The translations under genes and the position numbers were made by a program. Below the pieces are notes generated by a model. The model saw only the letters and a program-made list of their open reading frames with translations. It did no database searches and was not told the DNA's origin. DNA of 64,000 nucleotides from Plantago major (Eukaryota > Streptophyta > Magnoliopsida > Lamiales > Plantaginaceae), in contig CM048843.1 in assembly GCA_026545765.1 (NCBI GenBank), forward strand, positions 12,299,501-12,363,500, in the 5' to 3' direction. This document shows positions 11,615 to 22,619 of the stretch, piece by piece (the first letter of the stretch is position 1; each line of letters begins with the position of its first letter).

Positions 11615-11689
11615 TGTTGTTTGCTGGCCTGGCTGTTAGGGTTTGGGTATCAGTAGTAAGGAGGGAAACGAAGTTGATTGAAAGTCTAT

Positions 11690-11703
11690 ATACTATATAT
11701 AAA
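11690..11703 (-). promoter_or_regulatory. TATA-rich promoter of Agenet gene 1
   Basis: TATATATAG/TATATAG on minus lies about 75-90 bp before the ATG at 11614. The exact TATA box is ambiguous within this TA-rich patch. Confidence 0.5.
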
Positions 11704-11704
11704 T

Positions 11705-13320
11705 GTCATCTCATTATTGCAAATTAGTTGCAGAGAAGGAAAGAGCAGAGTAGACGAACGGACGGGTATCTAATTATACTGACTGGGCCACCACTTTTTC
11801 TTGGGCTCAGGCAGGCCCACTTCTACTTCGATATTCCAATTCCCCGGTATCCGTTACGCGATTTTATCTTTAATTCGTTGCACTCTTGCAGAGGAATTGG
11901 AATGGTTCAGCATTGAACAATTCCGGCCATGTGGTATAGGCTGCATTTTTAGAAATAGTGATGGAAATTTAATTTATGCTGCTTGTGGTTACATAGACGC
12001 ACTGACAATAACACAACAAAGTTTCTTGCTGTCAGGAGTGGATTGTGCATTGTTTTACAACAAGGCTTAAATCATCTACTGATACAACCAGATTCGAACT
12101 ATACTCAATGAGATTCTCAGCCTAATGAGTCAAGTTGGTGAAGTACGAGTCTCTTTTGTCTAACAGAAGGCGAACAACTTAGCATACATCTTGGCCAAGA
12201 TAGAGGAAGCACATGCACTCTTGAACAAGATAATTCAATATACCCTACCCCCTCTGATGTATATATCACCTAGGCCTTTTCTTCAAGTTTGGGATTTTTG
12301 CCCATCTTTGCTTTTGGATTATGTAATACTTCCTCCATTTCAGAAAAAGTGTTACATTTTACTATTAATCGTCTCAGCGTTTGATCAATTCTTTAAACGA
12401 TATTAATAAATAAATTATTAAAATTATATAATGAAAATTTAGTAATTAAATTTTTATTATATGATTTTATTGAATTATTTACTATTATCGTTTATGAGTA
12501 ATTTAACCAAACTCAAGACAAACCCACAAAATCAAATGTAACACTTTTCTTGAAATTATGAGTAAAACAAGACCAGAATGATTTCCACACAGGATCACCA
12601 TGCACTTTGTATTTTCCCCAACTTCAATTAATCTAAGTTTCATTGATTTTTTTTTTTTTTTTAAGTTATAAAAATGATCATATATATGTCTGCATTTTTC
12701 ATTAAAACGATTAGGATAGAACAATTTTCAGTATTTTAGTTTATGTTGATGCTTTAATATTAACGGACTCTTGTAGAGTTATTATTTTGTTAGGAAAGGT
12801 TTACGCACTTGATTGTATTGTTGATTTACTGTACAAATTGTACTTGTATTAGGGCTTGGCTTGGTCTCTTTGACTCTATACTTTCCGTGGTCTTTAATAT
12901 ACTTTGAAACTTCATGCGAAACGGCAATAAATAAATAAAAGGAGTAAAATATTGGGAACTCTATTAAATGTACAACATTTGTAATTTACAAATTCAGAAA
13001 GATACATTTAACATTCTTACAACATAAAAGTAAATGCAACTTGCAATTAGGACATCTTGGCCAAAACGATCACAAATTTGATTGGAAAATCCTTACTTAG
13101 ACCGGGTTCATATACCTTGTGAGTAGTAATGAACTATTGATCCACACATGCAAGTAGGCGAGATAGCGCATTCCATGCCACAAGGTCTGTGCAAAATTCA
13201 TAAACCCAGTCTAAATAAGTTTTTCCCTGTTTGCTATACTTAGTTAACCAGGGGTATGTGTAGTACAAAAGATGTGGGCAGAGTGCATTTGCAATCCGCA
13301 CCGATCTGGAGATGCTCCAT
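11705..13320. other. Intergenic between the Agenet genes
   Basis: Upstream region of Agenet gene 1 and downstream region of Agenet gene 2. It holds the Stowaway MITE at 12329-12562 and a T17-type run near 12643. No further gene is supported. Confidence 0.5.
12329..12562. mobile_element. Stowaway-like MITE
   Basis: 234 bp flanked by TA (12327-12328 and 12563-12564). The left end is CTTCCTCCATTTCAGAAAAA and the right end, reversed, is CTCATAATTTCAAGAAAAG; both continue into GTGTTACATTT. The TA target and CTCCCTCC-type end point to a Tc1/mariner-related Stowaway MITE with an AT-rich core and diverged ends. Confidence 0.72.
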
Positions 13321-13322
13321 GG

Positions 13323-15123
13323 CTACAGCTCCAGAGCCTGTAAAAGCAACCCGAGTCATGTTATCAGTATATAAGACATAGAAATTTGGCAAATAGCAAA
13401 GTCAAACATAAAGAACTTAGGAGCATTCTAAAAAGCATGTATGTACCTTAGTAGTGGGAATAAACCACTTGCCATTTTTCCATTCCTGATGTATACGCAA
13501 TTGACAATGTTTAAACCTTCCATTGTCACCAGCCCTGAAGTCGACAATGTATTTATTGTCTTGCAGGACACTCGAAATTACACCCTCCCACCAATCACCC
13601 TCATGCAAAGCTTCAATTTCTTCTAGTTCATTAAAACGCTCAACTACGCAAATAGTGGGTGGTCGTGGCCTTATGTGTGGACAGTGAACCTTTTCTGTTA
13701 GCCAAGTTTCACCATCATCCTCCATGAGATTTTCATATCTCACCATGTACCAATCATCATGACAACTCTCGATTACAGTTGCCTGGAACCAAGCCCCTTC
13801 AAAACCTGCCCCATCTATGCTAACTTCAACGAGTTGTCCGTCTAGAAAACCAAATCCATTTGCGCTCTTAGCTGCAGTTGGCAAAGGACTCTGCTGCATT
13901 TCACTAGGAAGTTGCTCCAGTACACGTGATGATGGGAGTTCTTGCACATCGCGTAAGGCTGGGAGTGGCCCCTGCATTAAAAAATATATCTTGTCATCTA
14001 TCTATGAGATCGCCTTTGTTTTTTTTCAAAATGCTTTATTTGTGGAAGTGTCACTCTTTCTCAATCAATTATCGCATAGTGCGTGTGTGCGCTATATTAT
14101 AAAGCACCACTTGTGCAATTTTTTCTCAATCACCTATCGTATAAAATTCCAAATCTTGACTCTTGCCTCTAGCTGGTAAATAAACCTAATTCACCAAGCA
14201 CGGCAGCAGAAAACATTTATAAAATTTGATAACTCCATTTAGCTCAAAACCACAAATTAGATAGAAGTTTCCATAACAAAAAAAAGTTACTCTAGTTCAT
14301 ATAATCTTTCTACTGCTATAAACAGAACTAGATAAGCATTTAGGTCACAATTTCATACAATAAGATGCGCATCACACTCACAAAATTGTTACATTTCCAT
14401 CTAACCAACATGAAATCGCAAAAGGCGCGCACATTACAGCAGGCACAAATTTCATACAATAAGATGCACATCACACACTTACATAATTGTTAGATTTCCA
14501 GCTAACTAACATCAAATCGCAAAAGGAGCGCAATAGAGAATGCACATTACAGGCACAAATTAATAATCCATCAAATGAGACTAATCATCTCAACACAAAA
14601 TCATCAATCAATCACAAGAATAAACAAAAGCAAGAGGCAGCTAACTGACCTGGTGATCGATAGCCATTCGTGCACCAAAGACCATGGAAGGCTGGGGATG
14701 CCAATTACCAAACACCCACTCACGGTGGAACCTCAATTTGGAAGGCCTAAAAGCCCTCTGTTCGTGAGAATACCTGAAAAAGACGACAAACTTCAAACCG
14801 GGCTCTTCCTGTATGATTCCAGTGATGATACCTTCCCACCACCCGGAATGGTAGAAAGCATCAACGGAATCGTCAATTTTGAACACCGGGGCGTGATGTT
14901 CAGGCGGCTGGAGCGGCCTGAGCTGCGACAATTGGAGCCTCTCCTTCAAGCGCTGGTTGTCGTCTTCGACGAGAGTGTTGTACTCAACGATGGCTTCAGG
15001 GCTGCTTTTGCACAAGCGAATGATGGTGCCCTGGTACCATGACCCGGCGAATCCAGGCTCCTTGCTTCTGATTTCGACCGGATAGGATGCTTTCAAGTAC
15101 TTTTCGACTGGGAAATTCGACAT
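13323..15123 (-). CDS. Agenet (plant Tudor-like) domain protein 2
   Basis: Exons on minus: 14650-15123, 13447-13971, 13323-13337; 337 aa, phase-0 introns. It has the same architecture as the gene 2 kb away: two Agenet repeats in exon 1 (VEIRSKEPGFAGSWYQG; GWWEGIITGI; YSHEQRAFRPSKLRFHREW), a short linker (LPALRDVQELPSSRVLEQLP), two repeats in exon 2 (DGQLVEVSIDGAGFEGAWFQ; EGDWWEGVISSVLQ), and a five-codon last exon encoding ALEL plus stop. Intron 1 is 678 bp, against 1282 bp in the paralogue. Identical intron positions and the matching micro-exon show a tandem duplication after this gene structure was fixed. The proteins differ widely, so the duplication is not very recent. Probable chromatin or histone-mark binding role, inferred from the family. 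Confidence 0.9.
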
Positions 15124-15228
15124 TTTTTTCTAGGGTTTCAATCGGACTGTTTCTCAACTTGTTTCTTTCTGATTGGGAGTCTGTGTTGTGTTGTAGAGTG
15201 TTGTGTTGAGTTGAGTTGAGTGTGATTC

Positions 15229-15235
15229 ATTTATA
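15229..15235 (-). promoter_or_regulatory. TATA box of Agenet gene 2
   Basis: TATAAAT on minus, about 105 bp before ATG 15123. A (GAA)n stretch (15243-15260 on plus) lies just upstream. Confidence 0.65.
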
Positions 15236-15527
15236 GTTGGGGAAGAAGAAGAAGAAGAAGGGGGAAAACAGAGTTGCTTATTTACTGGTATACTACATTT
15301 AGAGATATATATACTTCCCTTGAATTTTTATTCCACTCTAGCCACTCAGACAATTATACTAGTACTACATTTGAATATTCACACTCACTTCACTCAGACA
15401 AATTATACTTTTTGGGCTCAGCTTAGGCCCACTTGTACCTCGTCACTAGCATCCCCAATCCCCGTTTTTAACTTTTCCTACACGATTTCTGTTGCATAGG
15501 AATTTGGGAAGAAACCACTCCTACGCA

Positions 15528-15744
15528 AGTCAAGCGCAATATCTTATTGTTTTTCGTATAAAATTGAATGCGTAGTAAACTATGAGTTAAAACTTTGTGC
15601 AGACCGAGCGCAATATCTCATCGTTTTTTTTATAAAATAGAATGCGTAAACTATGCGTTAAAACTTTGTACATGCCGAGCGTAATATCTCATCGTTTCTA
15701 TTTATAAAGTTAAATGCGTAAACTATGCGTTAAAACTTTGTGCT
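15528..15744. repeat. Three-copy 70-bp minisatellite
   Basis: Three successive units share GAGCGCAATATCTCATCGTT at the start and AACTATGCGTTAAAACTTTG at the end. They are similar enough to be recognised at once and contain no gene. Confidence 0.75.
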
Positions 15745-15899
15745 AGCGCAAACATTTTCGTTTTTTTCCTCGTAGGATTAGATTTATCGGGAAGAACTGA
15801 AGCAAAAAACAATAATCATGGTTCATATTTAAGTGTTTGTCCGCTTTTTTATGTTTATAGTAAATTTCTCCACTTATATTTTGTGTTTTGTGGAAGCGG

Positions 15900-16400
15900 A
15901 GAAGAAGCAAATTTGTTCGAGCTCGACTAGACTCATTAACAAAACAAGCTAATTTTTTGAGTTCGAACTCGAGTAACAATATTTAACTCGAACTAAGTTC
16001 ATCTGGTTTGAGCTCAAGTCGAGCTTGAGATCATTACTCAACAGTGCATGCACATATAGGACAATGTATACTATATCAAACATTATTCGACTTGATAAGC
16101 AAAACAAGTTCTTATTGAGGTTGACTCAACTTGACCACCTTATAGAACGGTCGAGTCTGAGCCTTATCGAAACGTGTTAATACTAGACTCGCGTAACAAC
16201 ACTAATTACAAGTGAACATTATGCCATTCCTGCGAGAATACAACATGTAAAGTAAACCAATCTCTTATTGAGGTTGAGCTCAACTTGAATACCTTATAGA
16301 ACAAGTCAAATTTGAGCCTTATCGAAACGAGTTCAGCCTTCGTTAATACTCGACTCGCGTAACAACACTAAGTGAACATTCTTCCATTCCAGTGAGACTG
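15900..16400. repeat. GAGCTCGA-rich degenerate repeats
   Basis: Several diverged stretches rich in CGAGCTCGA and ACTCGACTCG, including a duplicated block (about 16095-16255 and 16265-16420, sharing TTGAGGTTGA and TCGAAACG...GAGT). They resemble the hAT-type MITE at 22090-22424 but are too decayed to bound. Confidence 0.4.
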
Positions 16401-16689
16401 CAACATGTAAAGTAAACCACATAATATGGTCATCCGGATAAAAGGATGAATAAAATGTGATTGATAACGTAATAGTATGACAAAACAGTGAAACACAAAA
16501 AACTCACCTTCACTCTACAAAAAGAAATCTAATGTGAAACCAAACACAATGAGATACCAACTGCAAAATACTCACACTATTAAACTGGTATGTTCATGAT
16601 GCTGAGTAGTGACAGGAATTGCTAGACTGGAACCTCGTTTATAGAACAATATCTACACTGACTGGCAGGATACCGACTGCCAAACGTTT

Positions 16690-17925
16690 CATTCAATAAC
16701 AAAAACACAGAAGCGGTTCGGGTGCTTGTGTGTTACTCACTGTTCTTGTGATAGTTACAGCAGTGGCATTACGGTCTTGCACCCAATTTTCATTAACAAG
16801 TTGAAGTTCCATATTGCTGAATTCCCCTTGCTGTTCTTCAAGTATCTTCTTTGCCGAATCAACAATAATCTTGCTTGAGCCTTCAACATCAATCAATTGA
16901 AGAGTCGGTATACCTCCAATGTCAGCCGGTAAATCTAATTCACTCTCCATATCCCATGAACAAGGCTCTCAAGACATGGGAAATGGGTGTCATATACTTC
17001 CCAGTTGTCCAGATTTGTATTTTCAATCTTCAGGTACTTGAGGCAGGGGAATTCATCCTCATCTACGCTCCATTCGCCATCCGTTTGGTAATCAATCACT
17101 TTCAACACTTCAAGGCATGGGAGTGACCCTATCTTTGCTGCCATATCATCCCAACGAAAAATGAAACCACGTAAAGTCAGCTCCTTGAGTGATATTGGGA
17201 ACTCCATGCTTACCAGAAACTTTGACCGAATCATAATGTCACCTTTGGATGGGCCATAGCAACACAGAGACTCAAGTTTCTCTAGACGGCCAAGATTACT
17301 CAGACAGTAAGACAACATGTTGGGCTCTTCGTAAATCATTTTCAATTTCCTCATGTTGGGAATTCTCCTTGTCACTTCTTCAGTACACCTGAAATTGATT
17401 ATCTTCAGTAATGTTTGGAGATTTACCAAAACAAAGCTATTAGGACCATCCCAAGGATCAGGCAGCTGAACATTCCAAATCATAATATGCCGAAGTTGGG
17501 GCAACTCCCAAATTTCATATGGTGCAACAAAGTCTCCCCGGTTCAAAATTATTGTTTTTAGATTACACAAGAGGTTTATTGAATTAGGAATAATGCAACG
17601 AGAGTTAACCTGGCCAAAATCAAGATATCTTGAGTTTAGTAACTTGGTAAATACTTTTTCTGGATGGCTGTGCTCCATGATGCATACCCTCATCAATTTT
17701 CAACTGACTGTTCCAAATTGAACTTAACCTGGCTTATCAATGAGCGTAATGGTGATGACAACAGACCCGGGTTGAATTCTGGGAAGAGATCAGCTAATCG
17801 CATATATCTACTGAAAATCAATTGGACTGGCCACATGAAATCATCATTTGATGCATAGTGATGCCTCCCAATCGGCATGTCTCCATGAGATGGATAAGAG
17901 AAACTATAGCTGCATAAGCCGCCAT
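16690..17925 (-). pseudogene. R1-type NLR resistance gene remnant
   Basis: Minus-strand fossil of a CC-NB-LRR gene of the late-blight R1-like class. At the 5' end an ATG at 17925 opens MAAYAAIVSLIHLMETC, the usual start of these proteins, but within about 20 codons the sequence jumps to the LRR region; the whole CC and NB-ARC part (several hundred codons) is absent. The LRR part runs in at least three frames: LIFSRYMRLADLFPEFNPG (before about 17693), the long piece 17696-16935 with SHPEKVFTKLLNSRYLDF and regular L..L..L repeats, then a shift near 16940 into ADIGGIPTLQLIDVEGSSK and SAKKILEEQQ, the family's typical C-terminus. It cannot make a working receptor. Internal deletion plus frameshifts mark it as host-gene debris. 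Confidence 0.82.
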
Positions 17926-18380
17926 TCCTGTTTCAATTCTTTCGTTTCTCATCATCTGCTGATAATTTAAGAAAATGCAACAACATAAGAGTGGTGGACT
18001 GTCTTGTAAGTAGTGAAGAAATAAAGGAGTAGAGTCGACGATTTACCTGAGATCAGGATCAAGCTAAGACAAGAAGATTAAGTGCTAGGAAGCTATTTGC
18101 TTTGACCTGCCTGAATTGTGCAAGAAGGTAGAGTTCATGATTAATTCAACCATCAACTCTACATATTGGTTACTTTCATGAAATGACAGCAAAACACATA
18201 TAATATGCACTTTGACTTCTACTCCCTACATAATCAAATGTTATGATAGGCACCCATATGTATGAAAATATGCAGAAATAGTTTCTATAACAATCACCTT
18301 ACACATGATGGTTGAAAATCAAACCAAACAAACCCTCGAGGACACCTGCTGTGCAACCAACTGCGGAAAGGATATGAATA

Positions 18381-18570
18381 GAATTGTAAATGAGTTGGTC
18401 CGAACAGAATTTCAGTCTTATTGAGCCTGGCTTGCTTCGCCTACAGTTGAGTTTAAGCTCAACAAAGCCTCACAAGTTCATGCAGATCTAGATCAACTGG
18501 AGCTCGAACTAAACACGGACAGAGCTTTCTTGCATGCAGCTTGCGAACAACTCAACTCATTTACACCCCT
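18381..18570. mobile_element. hAT-like MITE (putative)
   Basis: Inverted ends TGTAAATGAGTTGGTC (from 18385) and AGGGGTGTAAATGAGTTGAG (right end reversed) enclose about 150 bp rich in GAGCT/AAGCTC motifs. Such ends are seen in plant hAT-derived MITEs. I could not confirm an 8-bp target duplication. Confidence 0.5.
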
Positions 18571-18881
18571 TAGTTTGGAAAAGATACAGGAACTGATCAA
18601 AATCTATATTGCAGATTTGACATCAAGGTAAAAGAAATGCATGATGCAAGATGATAGTGAACTGAACTAAATAAACAACTTGTTGCTCATTTGACAATAG
18701 TGTTTGGTACAGTCCCACCAATGTATCTTCGCGGAAAGAGCACAAAAAACGTCACAGCGCTTTACATGGATGTATTAATAACTTATTGAGCTTGGAGCTA
18801 GAAATTAAAGAGTCACAAGACGAAGAATAGGAGATGCTACACAGAATATGAAATGAAGAGCAAACTTGACAGTAATCTCTA

Positions 18882-20913
18882 TCATACAGCCACTTTATTA
18901 ACTCTAAAAGCATCCATAACCTTGCGGAGATCTCCTTCTTCTTCCACGAATGATTTTTCAGGTGTCTGTAATCTTAACTCGTAGAGTCTGTTGTTCTCAA
19001 CTCCAAGTACTGAAAGATAACGCCTATCCCATTCTAGACCTTGCACCCGATCCTGAGGCATCACAGCCAGCTCATTGTTGCTTGCATATGACTTTATATT
19101 TGCCTAATTACATCAAACATCATGACCAAAGTTAGATATCAGATAGAAAACTGAATGAACAAATTGCATTGCATTCATTGGGGAGTTGAACCAATTATTG
19201 TAGTATAAGTCTTACCTCAACTATATAATAGAGCTTCCCATCACTGGCTACTTTTGATGATGTCGAAAGAATACTCGACTCACGCCTCACACCGAGTCTA
19301 GTAGACATAAACTCCGTCAAATACTGCCTCAGAACCTTTTTCCCTGCTTCTGCTGGTGAGCCTAAATCTTCGACGCTCTTGTAGTTTGAGGAAGATGGTG
19401 ATGATATATTCACTGAAAGATTTTCGTCAAGAACAAAGGGATCCCTGAAGAATATATCAGCACCAGCACCACGAACTTGAATCCAGTTTGACGGGTACTG
19501 AATGGAGTAGCCATCAAAACTATCTATGTATTCCCTGAACACAATGGATTGTGCAGATGCAATTTTGTGCTCACCAACTTGTGATGAAAGAAAGCCTGAT
19601 AGGATCAAGGCCATTGCATTTCTTCTCGTAACTGCAAAATCTTTATTCTGGTTATAAATACAAGAATTTATCTAGTGAGAAGCTGCACAAAAGAGACATG
19701 ACATTACTGTAAAATGAGATTACATATGCATGTTGGTTTACATTTAGGACCTAAAAGAAAATTGTTAGCCACTGGCACATTATGATTCTTTCGGACTGCA
19801 GACTACAGCCTATTAATGACAAATATTATCTTGCTTACCAGTATGCCTTTAAAAGTGGTCAAGAAGCAAGATGACCAAGCTTGAACCATATAGACAATAG
19901 TCTACGCATATTATGAGTAGTTTGCAATTGCATTTATCTTCATCAGTTCCGTTTTACTCTCTACCAACTGCCATCTCCAAGGTTAAACCCGAAAAGCTTT
20001 AGTAAAACCGAACTGTCCCAAATTTCTAGTTTATTGGTACAATTTTGCAGCAGAATGCTACAAAAGGAAACATTGTTTTGTCTTTTACTCTCACTGTTAG
20101 TTAAAATGTGCTGCATAGGCACATCTACGCCTGCAGCATCAAGCAGCAGGTTTACATGACTCCCCAAAAGCAGCATGATATCGTAAACAATGACTACACA
20201 TCGCCACTCGCCGTGATCTCTATTATGCACAAGTAAGTTGTTTACGCCATTACCACCAAATTAGTGGTTTTCTCAGTAGAATTCTAGAGAACAAGCAGCA
20301 TTCCTGATGAAAATTGCCATGTCCTATATCCAGCCTTTCATTAACTAAGAGCAACAGCATACTCTAGTACTCTACCATTAAGATCAAGGATAGTCAACAA
20401 TAACATTAGAGCACCTTCCATTGCATAGAGCACAAGTTTTCTTCACAGTTGAATTTTGTTAATAGTCCTCTACCAATTTAGATCAATACATTATTTTTGC
20501 CTATCAGACTCTAATCATGAAACCACTCAATATCTCAAACATGTTTGTCTTTCATCTTTTGGTGGGAGACCATATGACTATATGAGTAAGCAATAGCTCA
20601 GACAATGTATCATGTTAAACCAAATTATAGCAGATATCAATACATTTTTATGTGAAAAAATTATATAAGGGAAAACAGCTAGCTACTAAAGAGAAATACA
20701 ATGAAGATAATAGCTGCAAATATCAACGAAATTCTAGCAAGTGGTCCTTGAGTAGGGACAAACCTCATGTAATTTGCAAGAAACCGAAGGTGGCGTTATG
20801 GGATTTCTTGAAGCTGATGTAGTGAACACGAATTTATGCAGACGAGGTCTGTTCAGTTCCGGAGAGAAGGACGGCGAAAATGGGGGCTGAAATTTCAAGA
20901 GGGCAACAGCCAT
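18882..20913 (-). CDS. Thylakoid-lumen PsbP-domain protein
   Basis: Exons on minus: 20764-20913, 19216-19647, 18882-19103; 267 aa, phase-0 introns. Residues 1-50 look like a stromal transit peptide (Ser/Pro/Phe-rich). Exon 2 opens NKDFAVTRRNAMALILSGFL: a twin-Arg pair (58-59), a hydrophobic core and ASA-Q (80-83), a typical Tat-type lumen signal. From there a PsbP fold follows: FREYIDSFDGYSIQYPSNWI, FFRDPFVLDENLSVNISSPS, VASDGKLYYIVEV, and LSVLGVENNRLYELRLQTPE near the C-terminus. The acceptor at 19648 (ACCAG) is chosen over the nearer TTTTGCAG because only it keeps the frame and gives the Tat signal. PsbP-domain proteins assist or belong to PSII, NDH or PSI assembly. It is probably one of the PPD/PPL group; PPD2 is possible but I cannot fix the orthologue. 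Confidence 0.88.
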
Positions 20914-20939
20914 TATGGTGACTGTGGTTGTTGGATTAG

Positions 20940-22089
20940 GAAAGTTTATCCAAGTATAGACTGGAACTACAGTTGGAGAGCAGCCATGGTTGGTTTTTGT
21001 TGATTGGTGTGGAGAAGAAAGAGGATGCGGTCACACACTCACAGGATAATTTCACTTAATAAATGCGATTTTCGCTGTGGATTCAACGTGAGATCGTTAG
21101 CGCCTTTTCTAGCTGGAATTAGTGTCAACCCATCCACAAATCGGTTAGCTTTTTCATTAAGGTGTTCGAACCGAACTATAGCCTAATTTGGAGCTCACTT
21201 TATAATTGATCTGAGTAGGGCTCGACTCGTTATTACTTATTACCCAAATAGGCTCGTTAGAGTCGGTTATAATTTTGGGTAGCGTGTTTATCGTTTGTTA
21301 AATGACTTGACTTATTTAATCACTAAAATCACCAAGTTGTGAAAGGGTGATTAATGCAATAGGTATTCTTCACCAATATATAAATCATGTTAAGTCGATC
21401 TTAACATGCGCATTAACACCCAATATGCTAAAATTCACATTGAAAGAGCCAAGTAAACGAAAAGAAGGAATATAATTGAAGAAAGCAACCAATAATCAAT
21501 TTTTTGTTCACATTCAGGCCCGGGCGCGTCCAATCCAGGCTTCCGAGATGCGTCCTGGAGTAAGGAGTCGTCCTAACGCGTCCCACCTGTAGGGACATAC
21601 ATACCTCTTCGAATTTTATGCATTTTCCTTGTCTTTTCATGGATGGTTAGATCCTTTAAAGTGGATGGTTGAGTTTAGTGCAACTTCAGCCATTTATAAA
21701 AGTTTTATCCTGAGAGACGAGCTTTTAAGAGGGACAATTAGATTTTAAGGGATATAACCTATTTAATTGTTGACTCTCCTCACTCTTTTTCTAACTACTT
21801 TATACACTCCCTAACCCCTACTTTCATACAAATTCCTACAATTCTATCATAGTATATGAATTTTTGCCATACACCTAAAATTTGGTTCGAATCTTAATGG
21901 AGACAAACTCCATCCTGTATTAAATTCCCACTTGAAAATTAAAATCAGCCACAAACGTGAAAAATATTAAATAATTAATATAAATGACTATCACTCTATA
22001 AATTTGAGTTTGAATATGAAAGGCAAACCAGTAATTATTTCCCTTTTTTTTTTCTTGGTAATAGAGAGATGAAAGGGTGGGTCAGGGTA
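20940..22089. other. Intergenic between PsbP-like and ECHIDNA genes
   Basis: Divergent promoter region of about 1.7 kb in total including the MITE at 22090-22424. Short frames (21004-21186 on plus, 21428-21640 on minus) resemble nothing known. A short GACTCGTTATTAC-type AT-rich stretch near 21200-21350 may be another decayed element. Confidence 0.4.
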
Positions 22090-22424
22090 GGGCTGCACAC
22101 GAGTCGAGCTCGAATTCGAACTTAAACTATAGCTCGAATACATATTCGAGCTCGAGAAAATTAAAAAAAAAACATGACACACACATAATTTTGGGAAGGT
22201 TTCGAGCTTTTGAGTCGATCTATACTCGAACTTTTTTAGTTTCGAGTTTGCCAGTCGAGCTAAATTTGAGCTTTCGAGTTTTAAAAACTTAGTTAAAAAC
22301 AAGAAGAAACGAAAGCTCGTGAGTCGAACTCGAATAAAGAAATTTCGTCCGAGCTCAAGTTATGCGACTCGAGCTTCATACAAATTTTCCTTAACGAACC
22401 GAGCTTTCGGCTCTTTTGAAGCCC
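22090..22424. mobile_element. hAT-like MITE, GAGCTCGA-rich (putative)
   Basis: The left end GGGCTGCACACGAGTCGAGC and the reversed right end GGGCTTCAAAAGAGCCGAAA form imperfect inverted repeats around about 300 bp of GAGCTCGA-rich sequence. The target duplication is unclear. The reading frames across it are by-products of the repeats. Confidence 0.55.
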
Positions 22425-22619
22425 ATGGGGGGTAAGATGAAGTGTGAAGTTTGTGAGGGGCCAATTTACAATTAACCCAAAGTTAGTTAACTTCATTGCT
22501 ACGGGAGAGAGGAGAAAAAGTGAGAAATCCAGAAATTATAATTTCCAACAGCTGAACCCAAAGGACGACGACGCTACCGATTATCAAACCATACCCACCG
22601 GAAAAAAAAAAAACAAACA

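Noticed and set aside
14575-15042. 155-codon plus-strand frame opposite Agenet gene 2
   Set aside because: Antisense shadow of exon 1 of the Agenet gene, whose splice sites and domains are clear.
21991-22302. Overlapping frames on both strands around the GAGCTCGA-rich block
   Set aside because: Open frames on both strands come from the palindromic GAGCTC repeats of a MITE-like element.
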